A DNA stretch of 64,000 bases, taken from the NCBI RefSeq assembly GCF_022458985.1, contig NC_061786.1, positions 372,001 through 436,000 of the forward strand, given 5' to 3'. Below are positions 46,938-59,300 of this stretch, in pieces. The notes beneath the pieces are model-generated. The model worked only from the letters and a program-made list of their open reading frames with translations, was not told the DNA's origin and searched no databases. Position numbers and translations under genes: made by a program. The number at the start of each line of letters is the position of its first letter. Within the stretch, counting starts at the first letter, position 1. This DNA comes from Mugil cephalus. Taxonomy: Eukaryota > Chordata > Actinopteri > Mugiliformes > Mugilidae.

Positions 46938-49075
46938 CTAACTACAACTGCTACCTAATGTTAGCACATAGCTAGCCTTACCTTTAGCATGCTCCCCAGT
47001 TAGCATGCTTCCTCTGTAGCCACAACCACTGGCTCCGTGAATGCCCAACTCACACAGGAGAGCAATGGCGGATTTTGCCACAAATCCACGGCAGCCAACC
47101 TCCACTGGGCGCACATGGGCACTCCAGCCTCGTTGCTCCGCTTCCAATGCCAACTCCGCATATCTATCTGTCTTGCGCTCATTCGCCTCTTCAACTCTGT
47201 CTTCCCACGGGACAGTTAACTCCAAAAAATACACTATCCTTTCTTTCTCAGAGCACAACAGCACGTCTGGTCTTTTAAGGGTCAAGGCTATCTGTTGTGG
47301 AACACTCAGGGCGCCATCTAGGTCGGTCCTCAGCTCCCAGGCTCCGCCCACACGTAGCTGCCCTACATTATGCCTGCGCCTCCCTGATCTGGCCTTATCT
47401 CCCTCCTGAACAAACATAATATGCTTATTCTCCTTTCTAGCAGCTGAGGAATTTGCTTCAATACGTTTTTCCTCAATTGCAGCTGCTAAGCATTTCAGAA
47501 CCTGGTTGTGGCGCCAGGTGTATCTACCTTGGGAGAGACTAACCCTACAACCTGACAAAATGTGGCTGAGCGTACCTGCACAAGAACAAAGTGGGCAGGC
47601 AGCATATCATGACAAGAACCACTCAACTAGTTTAAAAGAAATGACAAATGTTCATAAGCACTTTATGACATGAGGTTATGTCATCCTCCCCTAGCCATTG
47701 GTTTAGGTTCTGGGGAGATGGCAGCACATCATAAACTGCCCCTATCATAAATCTAATCCTACTAGCCTGGGACACCAAGCCATCTCCTAATTGATGAAAT
47801 AATCATCCTTTCAAGCTTCTCAACATTTGTCAGAGGGACCTCATACACTGTCAGTGGCCACATTAGTCATGGCAATAACCCAAATTGCATGCACCATGAT
47901 CTCAGCTTTCCTGGGAGCCCTGGTCGGTCTATGCTTGAAATGCCTTGGATCATATCTGGTCTCAATCCCTCAAACTGTGCTACATTGCTGAGACTTGCGT
48001 CATACCACCTTCCCAGACTCTTCACTGGCTTCTCTATCACTGTGGGAATCACCTCCTCATTTATAACAAATTTCTTATGTACTACCTTTCCTTTAACAAC
48101 TGAGATACTCCTAGACTTACTTGGCTTCACCTTCATCCTATCCCACTGCAAGTTGCTGTTTAGCTTATCCAGCACTCTGTTAGTACATGGAGCAGTAGAC
48201 GTCACAGTCGTCATGTCATCCATGTAGGCCCTAATTGGGGGGAGACGAAGCCCTCCATGCAGCTTTTCTCCACCTACCACCCATTTCGAGGCCCCAATAA
48301 TCACCTCCATTGCCACTGTAAAGGCTAGTGGAGAGATTGTACAACCTGCCATGATGCCTACCTCCAGCTGCTGCCATGCTGTGGTATACTCTGCTGTAGT
48401 AAAGCAGAGCTGTATATCTGCAAAGTATGCTTTGACTAGGCCTTTAATACTGCCTGGAACTCTAAAAAAATCGTGTGAGGAACTGAACTACACGCATTAG
48501 CCAGGTCTAGAAATACAGCATGCAGGTCTCTCTTTTCTCACTTTGCTAACTGGATTTGGTGCCTGGGGATTCCAGGCTTTTGCACCAAAGTATCAATCTG
48601 TTGTGGAACGCTCAGGGCGCGCTCAGGGCGCGTTTTCCTCCACGTACCTACACAGCCTCTGTGCCACAACACTGAAGAACACCTTCCCCTGAACATTAAG
48701 CAAACTAATTGGTCTAAACTGACTTATCTCTACTGAGTCCTTCTCTTTGGGAATGAAAATCCCCCCTGCTCTACGCCATGCCTTGGGGATTACCTGTTTC
48801 TTCCACACTACCTTCATCAATTTCCACAGAAATCTCAATACATCTGGTGCACTTTTATACAGCCAATACGGGACTCCATTAGATCCCGGGGCTGAAGAGG
48901 CTCTTGCGTGCCTCACCATCTCCTGAACCTCTTTCCACCTTGGTGGGCAAACATCACATTGCTTGCCTATTTCTCCGATTGGTGGAATATCAGAGGGGAG
49001 TACCATCCTTCTAAACCTTTCCTTATCCTTATCTGTAGTCAGAATAAAGTCTGTATCTGGAAACAAATTAAAATT
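46938..49075 (-). mobile_element. Non-LTR retrotransposon with restriction-like endonuclease (R2/NeSL-type)
   Basis: - strand, in order: the linker before RT (RHARASSAPGSNGVPYWLYK, 48920-48850), RT entry (FRPISLLNVQGKVFF, 48720-48680), a gap, MAGCTISPLAFTVAMEVII (48352-48300), an RT box YMDD (48230), thumb, then a CCHC-like knuckle (CPLC...HILSGC, 47600-47545), and a PD-(D/E)xK endonuclease (RPDVLLCSEKE...FLELTVPWE, 47290-47210). The last frame is open for 206 codons. This order (RT, zinc knuckle, C-terminal nuclease) is that of R2/NeSL-type elements, which usually target specific sites. Breaks: frame changes around 48360-48620, and an 85-bp insertion at 47604-47688. Dead copy. Confidence 0.8.
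47604..47688. repeat. About 85-bp insertion inside the RLE LINE, copy 2 of the direct repeat
   Basis: It separates the LINE codons for QWLGED (about 47710-47690) from those for ACPLCSC (about 47602-47580), which should be nearly adjacent. The same sequence is at 44633-44712. Confidence 0.8.
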
Positions 49076-49112
49076 TTCACCTAGATTGAGCTAAATGAGT
49101 GATATGTTAGAC

Positions 49113-49520
49113 AGGGGGTTGGGGCTGGTTTGACTTAGCTAGAAGTTTTTGTGATTTGTTGCAAGATGATCAGGATCCACAGGCAGCTGTCATTAGCTTG
49201 TTTTTAGCAAGCTGACTGCAACAGATTCACAATGTTTCTCAAGCTTTCATTTCATTGTGCTCTGATTGACAAGTAGTGTTAACCAAACAGGCATGGGTAT
49301 TTTTTTGAAATATGACTAATATTTAAGCCTGTTTAAGTCGTGTATGACTTTATAGCTCACAAAGGTTTTAGTCGGTCCACATGCACGTCTTTGCACGTCT
49401 TTTGTCTGCAGCACAGTATGACGAGGCAGCGGCGTGCACGCCGTACGTACATGTCAGAGAGCCATGGATGCATGGAAAGAGCATGCAGAGCGCTGAGCGC
49501 GGGGCAGCCCCGCCCCTCAG
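49113..49520 (-). mobile_element. hAT terminal part, inverted partner of 35299-35690
   Basis: The - strand repeats the left end of the hAT element at 35.3 kb: GGGGCGGGGCTG, CCGCGCTCAGCGCTCT, GACATGTACGTACGGCGTGC, AGTCAGCTTGCTAAAAA and TTCTAGCTAAGTCAAACCAGC are shared. No transposase follows; it ends against the RLE LINE. Confidence 0.8.
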
Positions 49521-49624
49521 TGAGAGACAGAGAGGAGCAGCAGAGAACGGAGGAGTGGCAGCGGCGTTCAGTGTGGAAGAGCCGTCATCATCACAAATCG
49601 GTCAGAGAGAATTAGAACAGGACT

Positions 49625-50210
49625 GAGTACGTCCCGGTACACCAGGGTATACAATTTAGAATAGCCAGTAGCATACTCCGTTCCATACGTTTTCTACCAA
49701 AGTCAAGGTAATGCAAGTGCCATACCTTGCCATACCCAAACGATGCCGCTGCTGCAGGTCCCGAGAGATTGTTGATCCTAGGAATCTTGAATGAATCAAC
49801 TGTGGGGACGGTCCTGTTAAGGATGGTAATAGGAAAAAACTAAAAAAGCAATTAGTACCAGAGAGCACATTACTGAGGCAACCCTCAGCGTCTTCTGAGA
49901 TGTCAATTTTACGATAATTTTACCTCTAATTACATTAGTTGTTATTTTATATTAAAAGAAAAAAGTGTATCATTCTCCTACTGCTTGCTTCCTGCTGAAG
50001 CCCTGCAAAGCTGTATGCTTTAGTTAGGAATATAATATTAATTTATAATTTGTCTTTGACAGTCTGTTAGTTTCTTCTTTCGTCTATACTTCATGTGTGC
50101 TTAGCTTGACTTTATGAATTCAATTGTTTATTTTCCTTTCCGTGTTCCTTAGAGTGTCGTGAATAAAAACTTTTTTTTTGAAGAGGATATAGCCAAAAGA
50201 GGAGTGTAAG
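49625..50210. other. Stretch upstream of jkamp without a gene
   Basis: At 49725-49745 the antisense of the text (CGTTTGGGTATGGCA) matches 30738-30752 near the MITE family C copy, suggesting a shared repeat. The rest is AT-rich and unassigned. Confidence 0.35.
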
Positions 50211-50226
50211 CGGTAGAGGGCAGTAG
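50210..50226 (+). promoter_or_regulatory. CTCF-like motif upstream of jkamp
   Basis: GCGGTAGAGGGCAGTAG resembles the CTCF core, 120-140 bp before the first jkamp ATG. Confidence 0.3.
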
Positions 50227-50280
50227 TACGCCAATAGGTAATCTTACCAACGAAAAGAAGAAGTCTATCTTATTTGCCTT

Positions 50281-50287
50281 CTTCCGG
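50281..50287 (+). promoter_or_regulatory. ETS-type promoter motif of jkamp
   Basis: CTTCCGG, the antisense form of the ETS core CCGGAAG, lies 60 bp before the first ATG. Such sites are common in TATA-less housekeeping promoters, which fits jkamp. Confidence 0.35.
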
Positions 50288-50347
50288 TGTTAAAATAACA
50301 TACAGTTGATTTGGCAAGATAGCACACATAAAGTTGCTGTTCGGCCC

Positions 50348-53300
50348 ATGATGTGTAAGTTGAAGTTGCGTGTAATTTTGAGTTTTTGTGTAATGATAAC
50401 TAGTTTTTTTTTTTCAAGACAAACTGACCGTAGTGTGGCACATGCTTTTCTTTCTCTTATAGCTCCGCAGAAGTAGCTAGCACCGCTGAACTAGCCGGCT
50501 AAACCGATGTTTGTCTCTATGTCAGTCTCAACTTAGACCGGTGTTAAAGTAATTGTCTACACGAGTTGCCAGGATTCGGTGTTTGTCTATGTAAAGCTTA
50601 CTTGGCAATACGGACATCAAGCATACCTTTGAATCACTGTGCTGTTGCTTGTCACCAAATCTGTACGTTTATACGTATATAAGGCGTGTATATACATCGG
50701 GTACAATAAGTATCGAACACATCATAATTTTTTTGGTGGAAATGAAAAAACATCAATCCTAAGAAGGCTGAATGTGAAAGTGTGAAATTGTGCAGGAGGC
50801 TATTCCATTTTGCAGAGATTTCATTGTTGCCTTAGTTACAATGAAACGGATTTGACAGTTTAACATATAAAGCGAGAGGAATAATTGAGAATTTGACAGT
50901 TGGACATCAACAGTCAATTCTGGGACTGTAAAATATATACTGTTTTTCTTTTACAACAGTAAACATGGTGCTTTGAGGCACCAGTACTATTAACTTCTTT
51001 TACAACACTAAAAGAATTGATTTACTTCTTTTACAACTCACAGCTGTTTTTGTGTATAGGTGGTTCAGACTTCTTCAAATTGATGCAGAAGGTACGGCGG
51101 CATCGTAGAGCATACGTAGACGCTAGAGCTGTAGCTGACATGCACCTCCCCAGAAATGAAACTACGCACCTTGACGACGCAGAGTGCAAGAGCTGTGATT
51201 GGTCCGCTTGGTAGTAGTGTGTTTCTGCTTTAGTATTTTCAGCTGCTTCTCCATCTCCGCATTTTACGAAATGACTGTTTTGAATCAGTACTAATGGAAC
51301 AGGAGGAACAATTTGAGCAGAAGATATATACTGTCAGAGTGCACTATATAGTGCAACCCTTCATACGGAATAGGGAGTGAGTGAACGATTTCAGGAATAA
51401 ACATTTGTATGACTCATCTCTGGTGAAATTTCATTGAAAATTTCAGTAACAATTATTCTAAGTGAAGCAGGGAGTAGAAACAAAAAATTAAACCAACTGG
51501 GTTTCTGCTGCTCCTACTATTGGCCTCCCTCTCAAGTCTTTCCTGGTGTTCAGATTTGTGTTTTTTGGGTCCATCATCTTAATTGATCTTCCTCTCTGTC
51601 TGCTGGAGTTCACTTGCTCGCGCCTCCTTAAATCACGTCATGAGGAAGAGCGAACTGTGAACCAAACCATTTTTAACAAGGGACCTAGGGGGTTATTGAA
51701 ATGATTAAAATTAAAATATTGACTTTGTGATTTTGTTTTAGCTCAGATGCATTAGTATGAATATATGTTAGTTAAGTTTATGTATAATAATTTAGTCACA
51801 GATGCAACTGGGGGGCTGTGTGTGTGCCCTAATGGGCTGTGGCCCTTCACTTCTATAGTGTTTGATTTTCTTTTATTTTTGTATTAATTTGGTGTTTTAC
51901 TTTTTGTTATAGAGATTATCTATCTATCGATACTATCTTATCTTAACATGAAAATGTATGTACACTTATACAGTTATAGTAGGGGTTTTGATATTTTCTG
52001 CGTTACATTGTTTTTTTTTGTTTTTAGTTTTGCATAGGTTGGTATCTTTAAAATAAATAAAGAAGTTTGTTTTTCCCCTTACAGCTGTGGCCAAGAGTCC
52101 AACGTGTCCAGGCCTTTACTGTGGCAGACTGATAATCAATGGATCGGTGGAGGGGGAGTGTGGTGTGAGTACTAAATATAATTTTTTTGCCTGACTGCTT
52201 GTGTGTTTATTTACATCATACATAGGGCTGTGTGTCATTTATGTATGCATAGACAGAGGGATTGTAATAATTAGATTTTTAGATTTTGTTTCACATTAGT
52301 CTCCAGTTTTATATATGGCAGTACAGGGTCAGCGACTCATTAAACATTAAGTAGAACTATCATGGTCATTTTTAGATTATCTGAGAGGGGTGGGGTCAAG
52401 CACTCTATGTCTTAACTTCAGACCTGCTCTTCAGTATCCCGTGGGCTTATTATAGACCTAGATTTAGACAGACTTTAATGATCCATGAGGGAAATTACTT
52501 TGTCATTACATTGCGCATAAAAGTAAACACTCATAAAAACTACAAGAAAGATAAAATAAAATTAGATAATCAAAAAATTTACAGAATTAGCATTATGAAC
52601 AAATGTACAAAAAAAGTTGGCAAAACGGTGTCCAAGATGATGTGGTTGTTTAGCCAGTTGCATAGCAACAGTGGCATGGATCGTGTCCCATGATGTTTCC
52701 TTTCCTGCTGGAATGGAGTCTGTCAACACATAGAGTCCCGAAGCCGGGCACAGACGTACTGTGGTCAGTATGAACCAGGTCTCCAAAGCACTTCTCATGA
52801 CACACTCCCCCTGGGTCCCATCAAGCGGAAACAGTCCATCCATTCAGCTGCCAAAGACCACTTCCTTTGCCGCTCCGCCACATCTAACTTCTAACATCTA
52901 ACAAAGCCTGACACCCCCAGCGGTTCTTCTGAAGTTCAGCTGGAATCTTAGGCCTCACTTCGGGCAGCTCAGTGGATCTCTGTAAGACACCAACGGACAC
53001 AATGGCTGCTCTGCTGAACTCCACAGCCAACGACATAGCCAGCAACAAAATAAAAACAGCACAAAAAGACAAGAACAACCAAAAAACATTTTGACTGATT
53101 CAACGCACAGAAAAAAACAACAACAAGTCAGACGAAAAACAACCATTAACAGACTAAGATTAATCTCATCTCATCTCATACTACTGCTTAATCCTCACTA
53201 GGGTCGCGGGGGTTGCTGGAGTCTATCCCAGCTGGCATCGGGTGAGAGGAGCTGTAACCTGATAGAAGGGATGTTTTTCAAGACAGGGCCCCTTTGATCT

Positions 53301-56300
53301 CATAAGTCAAGCAAGGCAGAGCTGCAAAAAATATAAAACCTACATTTCCAATTTTTTTTCCCACCATTTTCTTTTTTTCATCAAGGAAATTTCAGTGCGG
53401 ATCTAGGGCATGCAATGAGTTCTTAAGTAACAATTTTAAATCACCATTTGTCTGTCTTAGCAGGTTTGTCCCCGTGGAGAACGAGCCAACATTCAAAAAG
53501 TGTGTGAACTCTGTACTGGATCTCCCGATCTCTATGACTGGCTGTATCTGGGCTTCATGGCCATGTTACCTCTGGTACTTCACTGGTTCTTTATTGAGTG
53601 GTACTCTGGAAAGAAGAGGTGAGCCAGGATTACACACACTTCCAGCTGCTATATAACATGCAACTAAAATTCTCTTTTGCTTTTGGCTTGACTGCTTATT
53701 TTTGCTGTAATATTATTAATATTTCTCTCTTGATGTGTTACTTTGAGGTCTGTTCAAATAAAAAAATGCATTTTAGAATGTGTTTGTAGTAAGGATAATC
53801 TTTTTAGTATTTCTGTATTTTGATCTTGTATAGGGCTTGTCGGACTGGCACAAAATGTACACTACCGGTCAAAAGTTTTAGAACACCCTAATTTTTCCAG
53901 TTATTTATTGCAATTCAAGTCATGCAAGCCCAATGAATAGCTTGAAATGGTACTAAAGTACTGAACAGTCAGAGCTTTTTTTTTTAAAAAAAATGTTTGG
54001 TTACCCAAAACTGAAAAATAATGTACATTTCAGAATTATACAAAAAGGCCTTTTTCAGGGATTTAACAATTTAAAGCTGTTCTGCAGCAATGAAAGTTGA
54101 ATAAGCCTTGAAAGCTGGTGCTGCTAATTCCTACAGGTGTTCCAACTTTTCTGGATTACTTACAACCCCCTCTGTCTGCATAAAAGCAGTGTGTTGTAAC
54201 ACACTGTGGTACCAGACCCTCATGAGCATCAGGTGAACAGTACTGTACTGCAGAAAGTAGTGTGTTGCTACAAAAATGGTAAGAAAAAGGCAATTTACAG
54301 TGGAAGAGAGACAGACCTTCATAACACTTAAAAATGTAGGTCTTTCCTACGGGGAAATTGCAAAGAAAGTCAAGTGTCAGTGAGTACAGTTTTCTTCACC
54401 ATCTAAAGGCTCAGAGACCGGTCTGGCAGACCCAAAGCCTTAACTGAATCAGAGGACAAGTTTCTGAGGGTTAACAGCTTGTGTGATAAGCGGCTTACAG
54501 GACAACAGCTTCAAGCACAGCTTAATAGTAGTCGTGGTGAGCAAGTCTCAGTTTCAACTGTGAAGAGAAGACTTTGAGCTGCAGGTTTGACAGGATGAGT
54601 TGCAGCAAGAAAGCCATTGCTAAGATGTCAGAATAAGACAAAGAGGTTCTCCTGGGCCACGAAACACCGCCATTGGACTACTGAAGACTGGAAGAAGGTA
54701 TCATGGACTGATGAATCAAAATTTCAAATCTTCGGTTCGTCACGCAGGATCTTCGTATGCCATCGAATACGCGAGAGGAAGGTTCCACAGTGTGTGACAT
54801 CAACTGTCAAACATGGAGGAGGAAGTGTGATGGTCTGGGGCTGTTTTGCTGGATCCAGGGTCTGTGACTCGTACAGAGTGAGCGGCACCCTGAACCAAAA
54901 CGGCTACCACTGCATTCTGCAGCACCATGCAGTACCCTCTGTATGCGCCTAGTTGGTCAGAGGTTCATCCTACAGCAAGAAAATGATGCAAAACACAAGT
55001 CCAAGCTATGCCAAAACTACCTCAGGAAAAAAGAACAAGATGATAAGCTTGAAAACATGGAGTAGCCAGCACAGTCTCCAGACTTAAACCCCATCGAGCT
55101 GGTTTGGGATGAACTGGACAGAAGAGTGAAAGCCAAGCAACAAACTAAACCAAAACTTTTGACTGGTACTGTATGTTACAGTATTATATGAAACACAGTA
55201 ATAGTAAATACTACAATATACACTACCGGTCAAAAGTTCTATAACACCACACCTTTTCCATTTTTTTTACTGAAAATTATTCAGTTTATTGTGTCATTGC
55301 ACTCTGAAATGAAAGCATAGAACAAATAAGCAATTTGAGTTGAAAAAGAAATCATGGAATCAATTTATAGACCAAAATGTATTCTAAACTTTTGACTCAT
55401 CAAAGTAGCCACCTTTGGCAGATATAACAGCTGAACACACTTGTGGCATTCTTTCTACAATAGAAATCAAATAATCTAAGTCTGTTGCAGAAGTTCCCAT
55501 AAATGTGTGGCACTGGTAGGTTGCTTGGCTTTTTAGGAATTAGTAGCACCAGCTTTAAAGGCTGATTCAACCTTCATTGCTGCAGAACAGCTTTAAATTG
55601 TTGACTCACTTTGTGTTCCCTGAAAAAGGCCTTTTTGTATAATTCTGAAATGTACATTATTTTTCAGTTTTGGGTAACCAAACCTTTTTTTTTTTTTTAA
55701 CCTCTGGCAGTTCAGTACTTACCTTTGTACTTGCTTTTTGTGTATTTGCTTTTCATAAAATTTCAATATAATTGTTTATGGACACTGCATGGGAGCTATT
55801 ACTGCACTGTATTACCAAGATGCATTCCACAAAATATAGAAGTGTTTTAGAAACATTTATTTTGTAAAACTGCATTAGTATATGGAAAACAATGTATGTG
55901 TGCATTACCAAAGATGCAGTAGCTGTATGTCATTGCCACTTAACCATGTAAATGGTTAAGTGCAAATTCACACCAGTGCACCTTCTATACTGTTCATACT
56001 GTCCACCGCTAATCTTGTGCTGTTCTGTCTGTTGTCATCTATCTAGTTCCAGTGCTCTGCTGCAGCATGTGACAGCTATGCTGGAATGCAGTCTGTCAGC
56101 TGTAGTCACTCTGCTGGTCACAGAACCAGTGGGAATGTTCAGTATCCGTTCCTGTCGAGTTCAGATGCTTTCAGATTGGTACACCATGCTGTACAACCCC
56201 AGTCCAGACTATGTCAACACATTACACTGCACACAGGAAGCTGTCTACCCACTGTAAGTACTAACATCATGAATTTAAGACACTGGGCAGACAGACCTGT

Positions 56301-59300
56301 GCGCCTAGCACAAGAATGAAACAAATAACACACAAACATGGGCTACATAAAACAGCTATTAGCACAGATTTTTCAAAAGATTTGAGGGTCTTCTTAATGT
56401 CTTTAACATCTAGCATAAATTTAATATAATGGAAGATTGTTGTTTGTGACTTTTTTGTGACAGGAAATGGAAAATAACTCATTTTGCCATGATGTTGTTA
56501 ATGACTTTGTCATTACAAATATACTCTTTTGCAGCTACACAATTGTGTTACTCTACTATGCATTCTGCTTGGTACTGATGATGCTGCTGCGTCCTTTGTT
56601 GGTGAAGAAAATGGCATGCGGTCTGGGCAAATCTGACCGTTTTAAGAGCATCTATGCGGCTCTGTACTTCTTCCCCATCCTCACTCTTTTGCAGGCTGTC
56701 GGAGGAGGACTGCTCTGTAAGTTTTAAGTGGCAACAGATAAATATAGCTTATAGTTAGTTATAGTTAGTTATATTTAGTTCTTTGTGCTTTCTTTTTGCA
56801 AAACAGTGCATTGCATTTTTTGTCTTTCAGACTACGCATTTCCTTACATCATACTGGTAATGTCTTTGGTCACACTGGCTGTGTACATGTCTGCCTCAGA
56901 GATTCAGGTAATTGTAGTTACAGTATTGTGGGTTTTTGTGACACTGTTAAAGATGGTCCAAAATTTACACCTCTCTGAAGGCTCTCTGAAGCTTGTAGCC
57001 TCTTAATTCTGTCTGACACGCAGCAGAGAGCACACATGTTGTAAAATAAAAAGCTGTTTTGCAGGTTGATTTGAGAAAGCTAAGTGTAATTAATAGGATG
57101 GATGGATGGATGGATGCATGCTTGCTTTATTAATCCCAAACTGGGAATTTTCACCGTTGCAGTAGCAATGTACAGGCACTCAACACCATACGTACTATAT
57201 ATAACAGGAAAAACACAGTCTACTATATACACATTATTTACAGAATAATAAAAATAAGTGAATTGGGGGAAAAGGTGTATACAAGGAGGGAAAATAAGTA
57301 ATGTACAGAGTGTTATCTGTCACATGCAGATGAGGAGTTGAACAGGTGTATGGCTTGAGGCAGGAAAGATTTCCTGTAGCGTTCTTTGAGACAACAAAGT
57401 TGTCTGAGTCTCTTGGAGAATGAGCTCTGTTGTCTGTCTGTCATCTGGTGGAGAGGGTGGTCAGGGTTATCCATTAATGATAACAGTTTAAGTGTCCTCC
57501 TCTCCACCACCACCTCAAACGTTTCCTGTGTGCAGCCAATGACAGAGCCAGCCTTCCTGATCAGTTTATTCTGTCTGTTGGCATCATTGGCTGCAATGCT
57601 GTTCCCCCAGCAGACCACAGCAGAGAAAAGGGTGCTGGCCACAACAGACTGGTAGAAGATCTCCAGCATCACACGTTGAAGGATCTCAGCTTCCTCGGGA
57701 ATTAGAGTCTGCTGCAGGCCTTCTTGTACACAGCTGTACTGTTGGTCATTTAGTTCAGTCTGCTGTCGATGGTCACTCCCAGGTATTTGTACTCCTCCAC
57801 CACATCCACATCCCTGCCAAGGATGGCTGAGTGGCTGAGGAGCTGTTCACTTCCTCCTGAAGTCAATCACCAGCCTGCAGCCTTACGTTGGTTCAGCCTC
57901 TCCAGCTGTCTCCTCACCTGGCCAGTCAGGGGAGGGGTTCTTCTGCTGGAGTTTGGCCTCTAGCTTCCTCCTGTAGGAGTCCTTACACTCCCTCAGCTTG
58001 TCCCTCAGTTGGTGCTGTACCCTCCTTAGCTCCTCCTTGTCTCCAGACCTGAAGGCTCTCCTTTTGTTGCTCAGCAGAGTCTTCAGGTTGCTGGTGATCC
58101 ATGGCTTATTAGGGCAGTCGGGGGGGTACGACAGACCTGCCTAGTGGGGGGTAGAGCAGTTGTACTGTATGTATTGCAGGCATTTGCATACAGCAGATCC
58201 AGTGTTTTGTTGTCACAGGTGTGGCAATCAGCATACTGGGTGAAGTCTGTAAATGTTCTGTCCAAGGTGACGTGGTTGAAGTCCCAATTGATCACCATAA
58301 ACAAGTTCAGCTGCTATGTCTGCAGACGGGAGACAGTGGTGTTGATGACGTCAGCAGCCACCTCGGCGTCGGCTGATGGGGGGGAAGTGGACGGAATGGC
58401 GGATGTGAACTCCCTCGACAAATAATAAGGACGCAACCCTACAGCCAGTAGCTCCACGTTTGGGGTACAGAGACGTTCTTTCACGCAGATGTGTCCAGGG
58501 TTACGCCACCACTCATTCACATACAGCGCAATCCCACCTCCCTCCTTCTTACGCCTAGAAGTCACGTCAATGTCCGCCCGCACAGGTGCAAAGCCAGATG
58601 TTGCGATGTTGCGGTCCGGCATTGTGCGACTGCAGCCATGTCTCTGTAAAACACAATAAGCTGCACTTGCGGAAATCCCTCTGGGTGTTGATCAGCGCCA
58701 CTAGCTCGTCTGTCTTGTTTGCGAGAGAGCGAACGTTACCCATGATGATCCCAGGCTGGCTTGTATCTCCTCTTCTTAGCTTTCACCTTCTTCACAGCCC
58801 TGCTCGCCCATCCTCGTAAGGGATTCCAGGCCTGGCTCCAGGCGGCAGTACAGGTTTACACAGCGTAACCAGCTGGTCGCATGTGTAACCAATGGCCATG
58901 CCTCTCTGTCCATAACACTCCGTTATAAAGAGTAACGAAAGTAGCAGTAAAAGTGAAAGGAAAAAACTGAGATTCACAAAAACCATTGCTGCACAGTATT
59001 TAGTTCCAGTTTAGGTAAAAAAGTAGACACAAAAGTACAAAAAAAGTACGGAAAAAGGTGGATAAAACACACACAAGAAGCACGCACTCAGGAGCTGCTG
59101 CAACAGGTGTCTGCTCACCACGGCATCAAGTAGCCAAATGATAAATAATAATAAAACCTGCCAGTTGGAGCCTGTTTTACATGATCACAGTGCATTTGTT
59201 AGGCTAATGTGATTTGTTACAAACTCAAAAAAAGAAAAGGGATGAAATGAAAGCGGTTGGTATGAAGCCTGAATGCTCTTTAGAGTACTGCAGCACATAG

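Noticed and set aside
47041..47409. 122-codon + strand frame
   Set aside because: It is the antisense of the RLE LINE endonuclease frame.
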